A stretch of 64,000 bases of DNA from Bradyrhizobium ottawaense. Its GTDB lineage: Bacteria; Pseudomonadota; Alphaproteobacteria; Rhizobiales; Xanthobacteraceae. The notes under the pieces are model-generated. The model was not told the origin of the DNA. It saw only the letters and a program-made list of their open reading frames with translations, and did not search any database. Made by a program: the position numbers and the translations under genes. The stretch covers positions 7,017,001-7,081,000 of the forward strand of contig NZ_LT629693.1 in NCBI RefSeq assembly GCF_900099825.1. The letters are read 5' to 3'. Below are positions 1 through 11,598 of the stretch, piece by piece (position 1 is the stretch's first letter; the number at the start of each line of letters is the position of its first letter).

Positions 1-54
1 GCCGCACAGGGCTACACCGACTATCCCGCGCTTGAGGCGGCCACGGCCGCGTAG
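1..54 (+). CDS. 3' end of an unidentified gene (partial)
   Basis: An open frame runs from the window edge to a TAG at 52-54 and encodes AAQGYTDYPALEAATAA. The family cannot be named from 17 residues. It may be the tail of a gene that starts outside the window, or part of the degraded DNA that follows. Only the stop and the codon-like composition support it. Confidence 0.3.
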   Translation, partial: AAQGYTDYPALEAATAA

Positions 55-109
55 GGCGCCCGCACCAGCGCAAGCGTGGCAGCGACGCAAGTCGCGCCAC
101 GTGCCTGCG

Positions 110-350
110 TGGCGCGGCGCACAGAACGTCGCTGCCACCGACGCGGCCGGGAAGGCGGGCGTCAAGCATATCGTCTTCATGTCGGCCGTGGGCGCGCGCG
201 CGGCAGGAGGAGGAGCCGGTGCGCGGCGCCTCCTGCTGCGGGGCGAACAGCGTCTTGTCGCCACGGCGCCGGCCTGGACCATCCTGCGTATGAACTTCTA
301 TGCCGAAGCTTTCCTGCAGCTCGCCTTGGCGGCCGGCCGCCCAAGCCCTC
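110..350 (+). pseudogene. NmrA/NAD(P)-binding family remnant
   Basis: One frame encodes AGVKHIVFMSAVGA and later WTILRMNFYAEAFL. These resemble the central beta-strand and the 'WTILRP..F' segment of NmrA-like atypical short-chain dehydrogenases. The N-terminal Rossmann glycine motif is absent and the spacing between the two blocks is too short. After about position 350 the frame becomes arginine-rich with no recognisable fold, while another frame (about 300-617) becomes the more protein-like one. I read this as a deleted, frameshifted relic. No start codon or ribosome site fits a functional gene. Positions 351-692 otherwise hold no gene I can support. Confidence 0.45.
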
Positions 351-692
351 CGCGGCGTGCTTGCCGAAGACTTGCAACGGCGCGTCGAAGCGATCGACGG
401 GTCGAAAACCGGCATCACGATTGGGCTCACTCCGCCCACGCCCAAGGGTCGACCAACCATCGTGATCACCCAAGGCGGATTACGTCCGAGCAAGCATGCG
501 CACCGTGCGACATCGCGCCACCGACGAGTCTCTCGCGCACGGCCGTACGGAAATCATCCATCGCTTCGGCCGGGCCGCGTCGCCGACATATCGGTAAAAC
601 AGATAGATATCATCTGAATAAATCGGCTGTTGCAGGGACAGCCTGCCTCCTAGGTTCTCCTCACTGTTAACCTCAACCCAATGGAGACCAAC

Positions 693-1091
693 ATGAGTGC
701 AGTTTCTATCCAATCATCTCGTCCCACCCGTCGTATCGGCGCCTGGACGTTGCAGGGCATCATCGCGGCGGCGTTTCTTGCGGCCGGCGCCGCCAAGCTG
801 GCCGGCGTTCCCTTCATGGTCGACTTGTTCGAGCAGATCGGACTCGGTCAGTGGTTTCGCGTCGTGACCGGCGTCGTCGAAGTGGCCGGCGCCGTCGCGC
901 TGCTTGTTCCCGGCCTGGCTTCGCTCGCCGCCCTGTGGCTCGGCGGCACCATGGTCGGCGCCGTGGCAACCCATCTGTTCGTCCTGCACACCAGTCCGGT
1001 CCCGGCGATCGTCCTGGGATTGCTCAACGCGCTGGTTGTCTACCTGCGGCGCGATGAACTCGCTGCCTTGCTTCACCGGGTCAAGGGTTGA
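693..1091 (+). CDS. DoxX family membrane protein
   Basis: This 132-residue protein has four hydrophobic segments (about residues 15-35, 50-70, 75-95 and 100-118), as expected for the DoxX family of small inner-membrane proteins. DoxX members are often linked to quinone or oxidative-stress chemistry, but the role of this one is unknown. I prefer the ATG at 693 because GGAG at 683-686 sits six bases upstream; an in-frame ATG at 681 would overlap that ribosome site. The pirin gene follows 41 bases downstream on the same strand, so the two are probably cotranscribed. Confidence 0.8.
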   Translation: MSAVSIQSSRPTRRIGAWTLQGIIAAAFLAAGAAKLAGVPFMVDLFEQIGLGQWFRVVTGVVEVAGAVALLVPGLASLAALWLGGTMVGAVATHLFVLHTSPVPAIVLGLLNALVVYLRRDELAALLHRVKG

Positions 1092-1132
1092 GCTTTGAAG
1101 TTCAGAGACAGCCAAACCTCAGGAGAACGAAA

Positions 1133-2005
1133 ATGAAGACCGATGCAGTGTTCACGCGTCCGAACCGTGCTGAAGCGACTTCCCGGCAGATTGCCCTGCG
1201 CTCGCGTGGACACTCGCATGGGGGCCTTACCCGACTGGTCAGTCCGGGCGACGTTGGTGAACGGATCAAGCCGTTCGTCTTTCTCGACTACTTCGACGCC
1301 GATCCGGCGACCGCACCCAAATTCGGATTTCATCCCCATTCGGGAATTGCCACGCTCACCGTCATTCTGGCCGGGCAGGCCTTCTACAAGGAGACCACCG
1401 GCCGCGAAGGCGTCATCGAGACCGGCGGAGTTGAATGGATGCGCGCCGGCAGTGGCGTCTGGCATACCGGCGGAATGTTCGGCACGGAGCGGATCAAGGG
1501 CTTTCAGCTCTGGGTCGCGATGCCGCCCGAGCTCGAGCTTGCCGAACCCCAAAGCCAATATCTCGGCGCTTCCGACTTCCATTTTGCCGGCCCTGCGAGG
1601 GTTATCGCAGGCGAATACGATGGCGTGAAAAGCATTGTCGCCTCGCCTCAGGGCATCACTTACCTCGATGTGCGGCTCAAGGCCGGAGAGCGCTGGACGT
1701 TCCGCCCGACCAAGGGGCACGACGTCGCCTGGATCGCGTTGCACCAGGGAATCGTGAGGACGCCGGAGCAGATATCGACGGGCGAAGTCGCCGTGTTCGA
1801 GGAGGGCGATCAGGCGATCGCGTTTGAAGCGCTCTCCGATGCCGGCTTCATCCTCGGCTCTGCGGTCAAGCATCCTTACGACCTGGTGACCGGCCACTAC
1901 TCCGTGCATACCAACGCGGAATCCCTGCGCACCGGGGAGAGCAACATCGCCGATATCGGCCGGCGGCTGCACAACCAGGGTGTCCTGGGACGCGCAAGAC
2001 GCTGA
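1133..2005 (+). CDS. Pirin family protein
   Basis: This 290-residue protein has the pirin bicupin layout. FHPHSGIATLTVILAG provides the paired histidines of the N-terminal metal site, and an AGSGVWHTGGM segment follows at the end of that cupin. Pirins bind iron; some have quercetinase activity and others act as redox-sensing cofactors. Which applies here is not visible. AGGAG at 1121-1125 precedes the ATG at 1133, which is better than the upstream in-frame start at 1088. It follows doxX closely, and a LysR gene lies further downstream on the same strand, an arrangement in which the LysR often controls the pirin gene (inference). Confidence 0.9.
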   Translation: MKTDAVFTRPNRAEATSRQIALRSRGHSHGGLTRLVSPGDVGERIKPFVFLDYFDADPATAPKFGFHPHSGIATLTVILAGQAFYKETTGREGVIETGGVEWMRAGSGVWHTGGMFGTERIKGFQLWVAMPPELELAEPQSQYLGASDFHFAGPARVIAGEYDGVKSIVASPQGITYLDVRLKAGERWTFRPTKGHDVAWIALHQGIVRTPEQISTGEVAVFEEGDQAIAFEALSDAGFILGSAVKHPYDLVTGHYSVHTNAESLRTGESNIADIGRRLHNQGVLGRARR

Positions 2006-2055
2006 GGATCGGGGCGATCAGCCTGATTGAAGACTTAAGCTAATGGAGCAAACCA

Positions 2056-2295
2056 ATGTTTGGATCAGATGGAGTTCAGCTTTTGCAACGGATGGCCAGC
2101 GCCCGGCCGTGGAGGTCCGATCGACGCCTGCCGCTCCGATCGGAACATTTTCCGGTCGAGGCCAGGGGCCGCGAGATCGTCACCCAGCAAGGCCTCACGA
2201 TCGCCGTCGCCAGCGATCCCGCGATGAGCGAGGAGATCGCCCGGCGCCTGAACAATAGCGATCGGAGCGACCAGGAGGACCAGTGGGCGCTCTGA
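2056..2295 (+). CDS. Small hypothetical protein
   Basis: This 79-residue ORF starts at an ATG eight bases after GGAG (2044-2047). I do not recognise a family. The C-terminal half (REIVTQQGLTIAVASDPAM, then SEEIARRLN) reads like a genuine alpha/beta segment with normal alphaproteobacterial codon use. The first 35 residues are basic and less structured. A competing frame from 2043 encodes an arginine-rich product and looks like a shadow. It lies between pirin and a LysR gene on the same strand. Confidence 0.5.
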   Translation: MFGSDGVQLLQRMASARPWRSDRRLPLRSEHFPVEARGREIVTQQGLTIAVASDPAMSEEIARRLNNSDRSDQEDQWAL

Positions 2296-2412
2296 GCCCG
2301 AGGCCGCCAGAGGGGCTCGCGAGACGAGGGCGCGACGTCGATGGTTGATATGACCGCCAGTCGGGCAGTAGCATCAGGGCTTTAGTATCGGTCTGGTCGA
2401 TAGGTAGGTTCC

Positions 2413-3372
2413 ATGCTCGACGCTGTCTCTCTCGATCAATTGCGCACGTTCATCGCTGCGGTCGATGAAGGAAGCTTTTCCGCCGCCTCCCGCAAGTTGT
2501 TGCGTGCGCAGTCCGTTGTCAGCGAGACGATCAGCAAGCTTGAGGAACAGATCGGCGTGCAGTTGTTCGACCGCGCCGGCCGCTACCCCAAACTCACCGC
2601 AGCTGGATCGGCCGTGCTAGGCGATGCGCGCAGCATCATCGCCGGGGTCGACCTGCTGAAGGCCCGCGCAAAGGGCATGTCTGATGGTCTGGAGCCGGAA
2701 TTGTCCGTGGTGATCGACGTCTTCTATCCGATCGACGCGATTACCCAGGTGGCCAAGGAGTTTCGGCAGAACTATCCGGGCGTGGCGCTCCGCATCTATG
2801 TCGAGGCGCTCGGGGGAGCCATTCAGCCCGTGCTCGACGGCCGTTGCAGCATCGGCGTCATCGGATCGCTCCCGGTGATTCCGGATACGCTGGCCTATGA
2901 GCGGTTGCCCGGCATCGCGTTTCTCATGGTTGCCGCCCGCGATCATGCACTGGCTTCCTACCGAGGCAAGATCCCTAAGGAGGCGCTTGCAAAGCATACG
3001 CAGATCGTTCTCACCGACAGGTCCGAGCTATCTTCGGGACGCGAATTCGGCGTCATGTCGTCTTCGACCTGGCGGCTTGCGGACCTGTTCGCCAAGCATC
3101 ATTTTTTGCTGAAGGGTCTGGGTTGGGGCGGAATGCCGCTGCATGCCGTGCGCAAGGATTTGGAAGAGGGGCGCCTTGCCGTGCTGCCGATCGAGGACGT
3201 GCCGCCGGATGGCTTGATGCTGCCGATGTCGGCGGTGTGGCAGACCAAGTCACCGCCTGGACCCGCCGGCCGATGGTTTGTCGATCGGCTGAAGCAATTT
3301 CCGGTGGATACCGGCAAGGTGCCGAAACCGCCGGTCACCCGGAAGAAGGCGAAACGGTCTGCGAAGACTTAG
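2413..3372 (+). CDS. LysR family transcriptional regulator
   Basis: This 319-residue LysR-type regulator has an N-terminal winged helix-turn-helix (about residues 5-63: LDQLRTFIAAVDEGSFSAAS, later LEEQIGVQLFDRAGR) and a periplasmic-binding-like effector domain (about 95-295). The C-terminus is basic (KKAKRSAKT). A GGTAGG ribosome site precedes the ATG. It lies downstream of doxX and pirin on the same strand, so they are plausible targets, but no operator was identified. The effector is unknown. Confidence 0.9.
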   Translation: MLDAVSLDQLRTFIAAVDEGSFSAASRKLLRAQSVVSETISKLEEQIGVQLFDRAGRYPKLTAAGSAVLGDARSIIAGVDLLKARAKGMSDGLEPELSVVIDVFYPIDAITQVAKEFRQNYPGVALRIYVEALGGAIQPVLDGRCSIGVIGSLPVIPDTLAYERLPGIAFLMVAARDHALASYRGKIPKEALAKHTQIVLTDRSELSSGREFGVMSSSTWRLADLFAKHHFLLKGLGWGGMPLHAVRKDLEEGRLAVLPIEDVPPDGLMLPMSAVWQTKSPPGPAGRWFVDRLKQFPVDTGKVPKPPVTRKKAKRSAKT

Positions 3373-3443
3373 CCGGCCGCCCGTGTCCCACCACGAGAAG
3401 CGACGGATACGGCCGCGCGTTTGCCGCAAAGAGTTGGGCTACC

Positions 3444-4424
3444 TCAAGCGCGTTTGCCGCGCACCGAGGGCCGGGTGATGCGCACTCGGCCATGGGTTCT
3501 CGGCAGGAACTGGGCGCCGCGCGCGGCGAGGAATTCCAGCATCGCGCGGGCCGGCGGCAGCAGCACCTTGTCCTTGCGCGAGAGCACGAACCATTGCCTG
3601 ACAACGGGCAGGCCCGCCACGTCCAGCGTCACCAGCCGCCGTTCGTCGAGTTCGGTCGCCACCGTGTGCGCGGAGATGAAGGCGATGCCGAGCCCGGCGA
3701 TGACCGCCTGCTTGATGGTCTCGTTGCTGCTCATCGCCATGCCGATATTCGGGCGGACGCGCGCGGTCTCGAACAGTTGTTCCATCAGGCCACGGGTGCC
3801 CGAGCCGGGTTCGCGCATCAGAAAGGTTTCATCGGCAAGATCGCTCAGGGCGAGGCGGGATTTTCGCGCCAGCCGATGGCTGGTCGGCGCAATGATGACA
3901 TGGGGATGGTCGCCGATCAGGCGGACATCCATGTCGATGTCGGCAGGCGGGCGGCCCATGATGGCGAAGTCGAGGTCGTAACCGCGCAGCGCGGTGCCGA
4001 TCTCCTGCCGGTTGCCGATGAAGAGCGAAACGTCGACCTTCGGGTAGAGTTTTGAAAATCCCGAGATCATGAACGGCACGAAATATTTCGAGGTGCTGAC
4101 GGCGCCGATCGAGATCCGGCCGGCGGTCTTGCCCGCCATCATTTCCAGCGAGGTTTCGCAGTCGGCGATCGCGGCCTCGATACGCTCGGAAAGCGCGAGC
4201 ACTTCGCGCCCGGCGTCGGTCAGCAGCATGCCGTCGCTGGTGCGCTGAATCAGCGGCAGGCCCGCCAGCGCCTGCAGATTGCGGATCTGCAGCGTCACCG
4301 CCGGCTGCGTCAGATGCAGTTTTTTCGCTGCCGCCGTCACCGAGCGATCGCGGTGAACGGCGGCCAGCGCGCGCAGCTGGCGAAGGGTCAATTCCCGCAG
4401 AAACCGGCTCGCCATCGTCTCCAT
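3444..4424 (-). CDS. cbbR: CbbR, LysR-type activator of the Calvin-cycle operon
   Basis: This 326-residue LysR protein is transcribed divergently from cbbF. Its N-terminal helix-turn-helix (LRALAAVHRDRSVTAAAKKL, then HLTQPAVTLQIRNLQ) and the following GLPLIQRTSDGMLLTDAGRE are typical of CbbR. The C-terminal region is the co-inducer domain, which in the family senses metabolites such as RuBP, NADPH or ATP. The start may be the ATG at 4424 or the one at 4415; I keep the longer form. The assignment rests on both sequence character and the classic divergent position. Confidence 0.93.
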   Translation of the reverse strand: METMASRFLRELTLRQLRALAAVHRDRSVTAAAKKLHLTQPAVTLQIRNLQALAGLPLIQRTSDGMLLTDAGREVLALSERIEAAIADCETSLEMMAGKTAGRISIGAVSTSKYFVPFMISGFSKLYPKVDVSLFIGNRQEIGTALRGYDLDFAIMGRPPADIDMDVRLIGDHPHVIIAPTSHRLARKSRLALSDLADETFLMREPGSGTRGLMEQLFETARVRPNIGMAMSSNETIKQAVIAGLGIAFISAHTVATELDERRLVTLDVAGLPVVRQWFVLSRKDKVLLPPARAMLEFLAARGAQFLPRTHGRVRITRPSVRGKRA

Positions 4425-4565
4425 CTCTATAAGTAAAACTTTGCCACGGCCAAAGATAAGAAAATTTCACTAATTTGGCAAACTGGGGTGTTGTTGGGGC
4501 GCGGACGGCCGGACGGCACGCCGCTTTGAAATGGCCCCGCAGAGGGCAGCGACAGGGGAACGGCC
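4425..4565. promoter_or_regulatory. cbbR-cbbF divergent control region
   Basis: This 141-base AT-richer region separates cbbR from cbbF. It contains an inverted repeat CTTTG-N7-CAAAG at 4439-4455, next to the cbbR start, and AAGTAAAACTT just before it. LysR-type regulators bind dyads with a T-N11-A core in such positions, so this is the likely CbbR operator and cbb promoter region. Exact promoter boxes are not clear by eye. Confidence 0.55.
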
Positions 4566-5603
4566 ATGGATGAACGCGTGACGCTGCGTTCGCATCTCGA
4601 TCGCCCGGGGGCGGAAACGCCTGAGGGTGCCGCGGTCGCCGCCGTGATCGCGGCGATTGCCGCCGCTTCGATCGACCTTGCCGACCTGATTGCCGACGGC
4701 CCGCTGGCCGGCATCACCGGCCGCCTCAGCGGCGTGAATGCCGACGGCGATGCGCAAAAGGACATCGATCTCGCCGCCGACAGGATGATGCGCCGCGCAC
4801 TGGTCGCAACCCCCGTCGCCGCCATTCTGTCCGAAGAGGCGGAATTGCCCGAAATCCTCGACGCCGCAGCGCCGCTCTGCGTCGCGATCGATCCGCTCGA
4901 TGGCTCCGCCAACCTCGAGAACAACATCTCGGTCGGCACCATCTTCTCGATCCGTCCGCGCGGCAACGATGTGGTTTCCACCTTCTTCGAGCCCGGCACG
5001 GCGCAATGCGCCGCGGGCTTCGTGGTCTACGGTCCGCAGACCACGCTGGTGCTGGCGCACAATGGGTGCGTCGATATCTTCATTCTCGACCGGCGCGGGC
5101 GTGAATTCCTGCTGGTCGCGCCAGGCGTCAGGATTGCGCCCAACACGCCGGAATTCGCCATCAACGCCTCGAACCGGCGGCACTGGCATGGGCCGGTGCG
5201 GTCCTATATCGACGAATGCCTTGCCGGTACCAGCGGCAACGGCGGCGCCGATTTCAACATGCGCTGGATCGGCTCGCTGGTCGCGGAATCGCTTCGCATT
5301 CTCGTCCGCGGCGGCGTGTTCCTGTATCCGGCCGACGCACGCCCCGGCTACCGCGAAGGACGGCTGCGTCTTCTGTACGAAGCGCACCCGATGGCACTGG
5401 TGATGGAGTGGGCGGGAGGTTCCGCGACCACCGGCCGCCGGCGCATCCTCGAACTCTCGGCGCGAACGCCGCACCAGCGCGTGCCGCTGATCATGGGCTC
5501 GGTGCGCGGCGTCCGCGACGTCGCCGCCATCCACGAAGGCATCGAGCCGATGTTCGACAATAGCGACGCGCCGCTGTTTGCGCGCCGCGGCCTGTTTCGC
5601 TGA
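4566..5603 (+). CDS. cbbF: Fructose-1,6-bisphosphatase, class I
   Basis: This 345-residue enzyme hydrolyses fructose-1,6-bisphosphate (and in autotrophs often sedoheptulose-1,7-bisphosphate) in the regenerative phase of the Calvin cycle. The class I metal site is visible as AIDPLDGSANLENNISVG around residue 109, and an upstream ILSEEAE supplies the acidic metal ligands. The C-terminal substrate-binding part includes GRLRLLYEAHPMALVMEWAG. It is the first gene of the operon, preceded by AGGGGAA, and cbbP starts 16 bases after its stop. Confidence 0.96.
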   Translation: MDERVTLRSHLDRPGAETPEGAAVAAVIAAIAAASIDLADLIADGPLAGITGRLSGVNADGDAQKDIDLAADRMMRRALVATPVAAILSEEAELPEILDAAAPLCVAIDPLDGSANLENNISVGTIFSIRPRGNDVVSTFFEPGTAQCAAGFVVYGPQTTLVLAHNGCVDIFILDRRGREFLLVAPGVRIAPNTPEFAINASNRRHWHGPVRSYIDECLAGTSGNGGADFNMRWIGSLVAESLRILVRGGVFLYPADARPGYREGRLRLLYEAHPMALVMEWAGGSATTGRRRILELSARTPHQRVPLIMGSVRGVRDVAAIHEGIEPMFDNSDAPLFARRGLFR

Positions 5604-5619
5604 GCCGGGGATAGAGCAG

Positions 5620-6495
5620 ATGTCGCGCAGTTATCCCATCATATCGATCACGGGTTCGTCGGGCGCCGGCACCACCTCGGTGAAGCGGACGTTCGAGAAC
5701 ATCTTCCGTCGCGAGAAGGTCGCCGCCGCCTATATCGAGGGCGATGCGTTTCATCGCTACAACCGCGCCGAGATGCGCACGCGGATGCAGGAGGAAGGTG
5801 AGAAGGGCAACAAGACCTTCAGCCACTTCAGTCCGGAAACCAACCTGTTCGAGGAACTGGAGAAAGCCTTCCGCGACTACGGCGAGTCCGGCACCGGCAC
5901 CACCCGTCACTACGTTCACGACGAGGACGAAGCCAAATTATATGGCGCGGAGCCCGGCACCTTCACCGAGTGGGGCCCGCTGCCGGAAAAGTCCGACCTG
6001 CTGTTTTACGAAGGCCTGCACGGCGCTGTGGTGACCGACAAGGTCAATATCGCCGAGCATGCCGACCTCAAGATCGGCGTTGTTCCCGTCATCAATCTGG
6101 AGTGGATCCAGAAGCTGCATCGCGACCGCAAGGATCGCGGCTACACCCAGGAGGCCGTCACCGACACCATCCTGCGGCGGATGCCTGACTATGTGAACTA
6201 CATCTGTCCGCAATTCGCCGAGACCGACATCAACTTCCAGCGCGTGCCGACGGTCGACACCTCGAACCCCTTCATCGCGCGCTGGATCCCGACGCCGGAT
6301 GAATCGATGGTGGTGATCCGGCTGAGGAATCCGCGCGGCATCGACTTTCCCTATCTGCTGTCGATGATCCCGAACAGCTTCATGTCGCGCGCCAATTCGA
6401 TCGTGATCCACGGATCGAAGCTGGATCTCGCGATGCAGCTCATCCTCACCCCGCTGATCCTCCAACTCATGGAACGCAAGAGGCGTACGATATGA
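5620..6495 (+). CDS. cbbP: Phosphoribulokinase
   Basis: This 291-residue enzyme makes ribulose-1,5-bisphosphate from ribulose-5-phosphate and ATP, the step that supplies RuBisCO. The modified Walker [11 protein letters not shown] is at about residues 11-20, and [10 protein letters not shown] contains the Walker B-like acidic residues. The length fits the proteobacterial, NADH-activated octameric class. The ATG at 5620 is chosen because the protein then starts [12 protein letters not shown], as in homologues; the frame extends 14 codons further upstream without support. Its stop overlaps the cbbT start by four bases (ATGA). Confidence 0.97.
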   Translation: MSRSYPIISITGSSGAGTTSVKRTFENIFRREKVAAAYIEGDAFHRYNRAEMRTRMQEEGEKGNKTFSHFSPETNLFEELEKAFRDYGESGTGTTRHYVHDEDEAKLYGAEPGTFTEWGPLPEKSDLLFYEGLHGAVVTDKVNIAEHADLKIGVVPVINLEWIQKLHRDRKDRGYTQEAVTDTILRRMPDYVNYICPQFAETDINFQRVPTVDTSNPFIARWIPTPDESMVVIRLRNPRGIDFPYLLSMIPNSFMSRANSIVIHGSKLDLAMQLILTPLILQLMERKRRTI

Positions 6496-8528
6496 ACGCT
6501 CCAGCTCTCGCCTGTATTGCCAGCCGCCCCGAGATTTCGCATGCGGACATGGCCAACACGATCCGCTTTCTGGCGATCGACGCGGTCGAAAAAGCCAAGT
6601 CCGGGCATCCGGGCATGCCGATGGGCATGGCCGATGTCGCCACTGTGCTGTTCACGCGCTTCCTCAAGTTCGATCCGGCAGATCCTGCCTGGCCCGACCG
6701 CGACCGGTTCGTGCTGTCGGCCGGCCATGGCTCGATGCTGTTGTATGCGCTGCTGCATCTGACCGGTTACGAAGGCATGACGCTGGATGAGCTCAGGGCA
6801 TTCCGGCAATGGGGATCCAAGACCCCGGGCCATCCCGAATACGGGCATACACCGGGTGTCGAGACCACGACGGGGCCGCTGGGGCAGGGCATCGCCACCG
6901 CGGTCGGCATGGCACTCGCCGAACGGCTGATGAATGCCCGGTTCGGCAATGACTTTGTCGATCACTTTACTTACGTCATTGCCGGCGACGGCTGCCTGAT
7001 GGAAGGCCTCAGCCACGAAGCGATTTCGCTGGCCGGGCACCTCAAGCTCAACCGGCTGATCGTGCTGTTCGACGACAACGAAATCTCGATCGACGGCGCG
7101 ACGTCGCTGTCGTGCTCGGACGACCAGCTTCTGCGCTTCAGGGCGTCGGGCTGGTCGGCCTGCCGGATCGATGGCCATGATCCCACAGCCATCACTGCGG
7201 CGATCGAGCAGGCCCGGCACAACGATCGCCCGTCGCTGATCGCCTGCCGCACGATGATCGGCTTCGGCGCGCCGAACCGCCAGGGCACGGAAAAGGCGCA
7301 TGGCGCCCCGCTCGGGCCAGAGGAGATCGAGAAAACCCGCCACGTCCTGAACTGGCCGTACGCGCCGTTCGAGGTGCCGCAGGCCGTGCGTGACGCGTGG
7401 CGCGAAGCCGGCGCACGCGGCCATGACGCCCGCCGGGCCTGGATCGAGCGGACCCGGCGGCCCCAATCGGGAGAGCGTTCGGCGTTTCATGATGCGCTGA
7501 ACCGGAATCTGCCCTGCGGCTATGTCGATGCGATGGCGCGGATACGCGGCCGTTTTGGCAGCGACCAGCCAAATATCGCGACAAGGCAGGCTTCGCAGCT
7601 CGTGATCGACACGATTGCGGAGGCGCTGCCGAACCTGCTCGGCGGCTCGGCTGACCTCACGCATTCGAATCTGACCAAAGCGAAGACGCATCAGGCGGTC
7701 GGTTCCGGCGCGTTCGCGGGAAGCTATGTCCATTATGGCGTCCGCGAGCACGCCATGGCCGCGGCGATGAACGGCATCGCGTTGCACGGCGGCTTCATCC
7801 CCTATGGCGGCACCTTCCTCACCTTTGCCGATTACAGCCGTCCCGCCATCCGGCTTGCCGCGCTGATGGGCGTGCGCGTCATCCATGTGATGACGCATGA
7901 TTCCATCGGTCTCGGCGAAGACGGTCCGACGCATCAGCCGGTCGAACACCTCGCCGCGTTGCGGGCGATCCCGAACCTTTTGGTGTTTCGCCCCGGCGAC
8001 GCCATCGAGACAGCGGAGGCCTGGGATTGCGCATTGCGCGCCAAAACCGGCCCGTCGGTGCTGTGCCTGTCGCGGCAGGCGTTGCCGGCATTTCGTAACG
8101 CAGCTGATGATACCAACCGGGTGGCGTTGGGCGCCTACGTCGTGGTCGAGCCGGTGGGCGGTCGCGACGTCACGCTGATTGCAACCGGCTCCGAAGTGTC
8201 GCTGGCGCTAAGGGCCGCAAAACTGCTGGCGGCAGACAACGTCCGTGCGGCCGTGGTCTCGGCGCCATGTTTCGAATTGTTCCGCCGGCAATCCCGCGAA
8301 TACCGGGCCGATGTGCTGGGACGCGCGCCACGGATCGGCGTCGAGGCGGCGGTCGAAGGCGAATGGGCGCGCTGGCTCGGCGACAGCGGCGAATTCGTCG
8401 GCATGACCGGCTTCGGCGCGTCGGCACCGGCCGACGTGCTGTACCGCGAATTCGGCATCACCGCCGAGGCGGTCGCCACCAAGGCGCTGCAAGCCATCGC
8501 GCGATCGCGCATGGCGGCAGCGGGTTGA
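6492..8528 (+). CDS. cbbT: Transketolase
   Basis: This 678-residue thiamine-diphosphate enzyme transfers two-carbon ketol units in regeneration of RuBP. The N-terminal ThDP domain shows [16 protein letters not shown] and the GDG motif in [14 protein letters not shown]. The pyrimidine-binding domain shows [16 protein letters not shown]. The length matches the usual 660-680 residues. Translation is probably coupled to cbbP through the ATGA overlap. A housekeeping transketolase gene is expected elsewhere in the genome; this copy is the operon-specific one. Confidence 0.96.
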   Translation: MNAPALACIASRPEISHADMANTIRFLAIDAVEKAKSGHPGMPMGMADVATVLFTRFLKFDPADPAWPDRDRFVLSAGHGSMLLYALLHLTGYEGMTLDELRAFRQWGSKTPGHPEYGHTPGVETTTGPLGQGIATAVGMALAERLMNARFGNDFVDHFTYVIAGDGCLMEGLSHEAISLAGHLKLNRLIVLFDDNEISIDGATSLSCSDDQLLRFRASGWSACRIDGHDPTAITAAIEQARHNDRPSLIACRTMIGFGAPNRQGTEKAHGAPLGPEEIEKTRHVLNWPYAPFEVPQAVRDAWREAGARGHDARRAWIERTRRPQSGERSAFHDALNRNLPCGYVDAMARIRGRFGSDQPNIATRQASQLVIDTIAEALPNLLGGSADLTHSNLTKAKTHQAVGSGAFAGSYVHYGVREHAMAAAMNGIALHGGFIPYGGTFLTFADYSRPAIRLAALMGVRVIHVMTHDSIGLGEDGPTHQPVEHLAALRAIPNLLVFRPGDAIETAEAWDCALRAKTGPSVLCLSRQALPAFRNAADDTNRVALGAYVVVEPVGGRDVTLIATGSEVSLALRAAKLLAADNVRAAVVSAPCFELFRRQSREYRADVLGRAPRIGVEAAVEGEWARWLGDSGEFVGMTGFGASAPADVLYREFGITAEAVATKALQAIARSRMAAAG

Positions 8529-8557
8529 TCAATTTTCTGGAGAACCGGGAGGCACCG

Positions 8558-9643
8558 ATGGCACGCATTACCCTGAGGCAGTTGCTGGATCACGCGGCCG
8601 AGCACGGCTACGGCGTGCCGGCGTTCAACATCAACAATATGGAGCAGGGGCTGGCGATCATGGACGCGGCGGCGTCGGTCGACGCGCCCGTCATCATCCA
8701 GGCCTCGCGCGGCGCGCGCTCCTACGCCCACGACATCATGCTGGCGAAGATGATCGACGCGCTGGAGGAGATGTACCCGCAGATCCCGCTCTGCATGCAC
8801 CAGGACCACGGCAACGAGGAATCGACCTGCGCCACGGCGCTCCAGCACGGCTTTACCTCGGTCATGATGGACGGTTCGCTGAAGGCCGACGCCAAGACCG
8901 CGGCGGATTACGATTACAATGTCGAGATCACCCGCCGCGTGGTCGAGATGGCGCACTGGATCGGCGCTTCGGTGGAAGGCGAGCTCGGCGTGCTCGGCTC
9001 GCTCGAACATGGCGGCGGCGAACAGGAAGACGGACACGGCGTCGAGGGCAAGGTCAGCCACGACCAGCTCCTGACCGATCCGGACCAGGCGGTCGATTTC
9101 GTCCGCGCCACCCGGGTGGATGCGCTGGCGATCGCGATGGGTACCTCGCACGGCGCCTACAAGTTCTCGCGCAAGCCGGATGGCGATATTCTGGCGATGA
9201 ACGTGGTGGAGGAAATCCATCGCCGGCTGCCGAACACCCATCTGGTGATGCACGGCTCGTCCTCGGTGCCGCAGCCGCTGCAGGACATGTTCAACGCGTT
9301 CGGCGGCGAGATGCCGCAGACCTGGGGCGTGCCGGTCGAGGAGATCGCCCGCGGCATCAGGCACGGCGTTCGCAAGGTCAACATCGACACCGACTGCCGG
9401 CTGGCGATGACCGCGGCCTTCCGCAAGGTCGCTACGCAGACGAAGAGCGAATTCGATCCGCGCAAATTCCTCAAACCGGCGTTGGACGCGATGCGCGAGC
9501 TGTGCCGCGAGCGTTTCGAGCAGTTCGGCACCGCGGGCCATGCCGCGAAGATCAAGGTGCTGCCGCTCGCCGAAATGGCGAAACGCTACCGCAGCGGCAG
9601 CCTCGATCCCCGGATCGGATCGATGGCCGATGCCGCCGAGTGA
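8558..9643 (+). CDS. cbbA: Fructose-bisphosphate aldolase, class II (CbbA)
   Basis: This 361-residue zinc-dependent aldolase condenses dihydroxyacetone phosphate with glyceraldehyde-3-phosphate or erythrose-4-phosphate. [13 protein letters not shown] carries the catalytic and zinc-binding residues, [14 protein letters not shown] is the second class II signature, and the HGSSSVP and [10 protein letters not shown] segments form the phosphate site. GGGAGG at 8547-8552 precedes the ATG at 8558. The open frame extends upstream into cbbT sequence, but those residues do not resemble aldolase. The gap to cbbT is 29 bases, so it belongs to the operon. Confidence 0.96.
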   Translation: MARITLRQLLDHAAEHGYGVPAFNINNMEQGLAIMDAAASVDAPVIIQASRGARSYAHDIMLAKMIDALEEMYPQIPLCMHQDHGNEESTCATALQHGFTSVMMDGSLKADAKTAADYDYNVEITRRVVEMAHWIGASVEGELGVLGSLEHGGGEQEDGHGVEGKVSHDQLLTDPDQAVDFVRATRVDALAIAMGTSHGAYKFSRKPDGDILAMNVVEEIHRRLPNTHLVMHGSSSVPQPLQDMFNAFGGEMPQTWGVPVEEIARGIRHGVRKVNIDTDCRLAMTAAFRKVATQTKSEFDPRKFLKPALDAMRELCRERFEQFGTAGHAAKIKVLPLAEMAKRYRSGSLDPRIGSMADAAE

Positions 9644-9667
9644 GATGGGACATTTTCGATCACCTAA

Positions 9668-11161
<1,494 letters not shown>

Positions 11162-11172
11162 GGAGCAGGACC

Positions 11173-11598
11173 ATGCGCGTTACCCAAGGCTGTTTTTCGT
11201 TCCTGCCCGATCTCACCGACGCACAGATATCGGCGCAGGTCCAATATTGTCTAAGCAAGGGCTGGGCGGTGAACATCGAATTCACCGACGATCCGCATCC
11301 CCGCAACACCTTCTGGGAAATGTGGGGGCTGCCGATGTTCGACCTGCGCGATGCCGCCGGCGTCATGATGGAGCTCACCGAATGCCGCAAGGTCTATGGC
11401 GACAGCTACATCCGGATGTCGGCGTTCGACTCCAGCCCTGGCTGGGAGTCGGTGCGGATGTCGTTCATCGTCAACCGTCCGAAGGACGAACCCGGCTTCC
11501 GGCTTGAACGGCAGGAGGTCGAGGGCCGCAACATCCGCTACACCACGAAATCCTACGCGGTCGACCGTCCCGAGGGCGCTCGCTACGGTGGCAAATGA
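11173..11598 (+). CDS. cbbS: RuBisCO small subunit, red-type
   Basis: This 141-residue small subunit completes the L8S8 enzyme. It begins [16 protein letters not shown] and contains the conserved [13 protein letters not shown] segment. It is longer than green-type small subunits, because of the C-terminal extension (MSFIVNRP to YGGK) that forms the hairpin lining the central channel in red-type RuBisCO. It starts 11 bases after cbbL behind AAGGAG, and its stop overlaps the cbbX start (ATGA). Confidence 0.97.
   Translation: MRVTQGCFSFLPDLTDAQISAQVQYCLSKGWAVNIEFTDDPHPRNTFWEMWGLPMFDLRDAAGVMMELTECRKVYGDSYIRMSAFDSSPGWESVRMSFIVNRPKDEPGFRLERQEVEGRNIRYTTKSYAVDRPEGARYGGK

Noticed and set aside
6351..7949. 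532-residue minus-strand ORF over transketolase
   Set aside because: Arg/His-rich shadow; cbbT is unambiguous on the plus strand.
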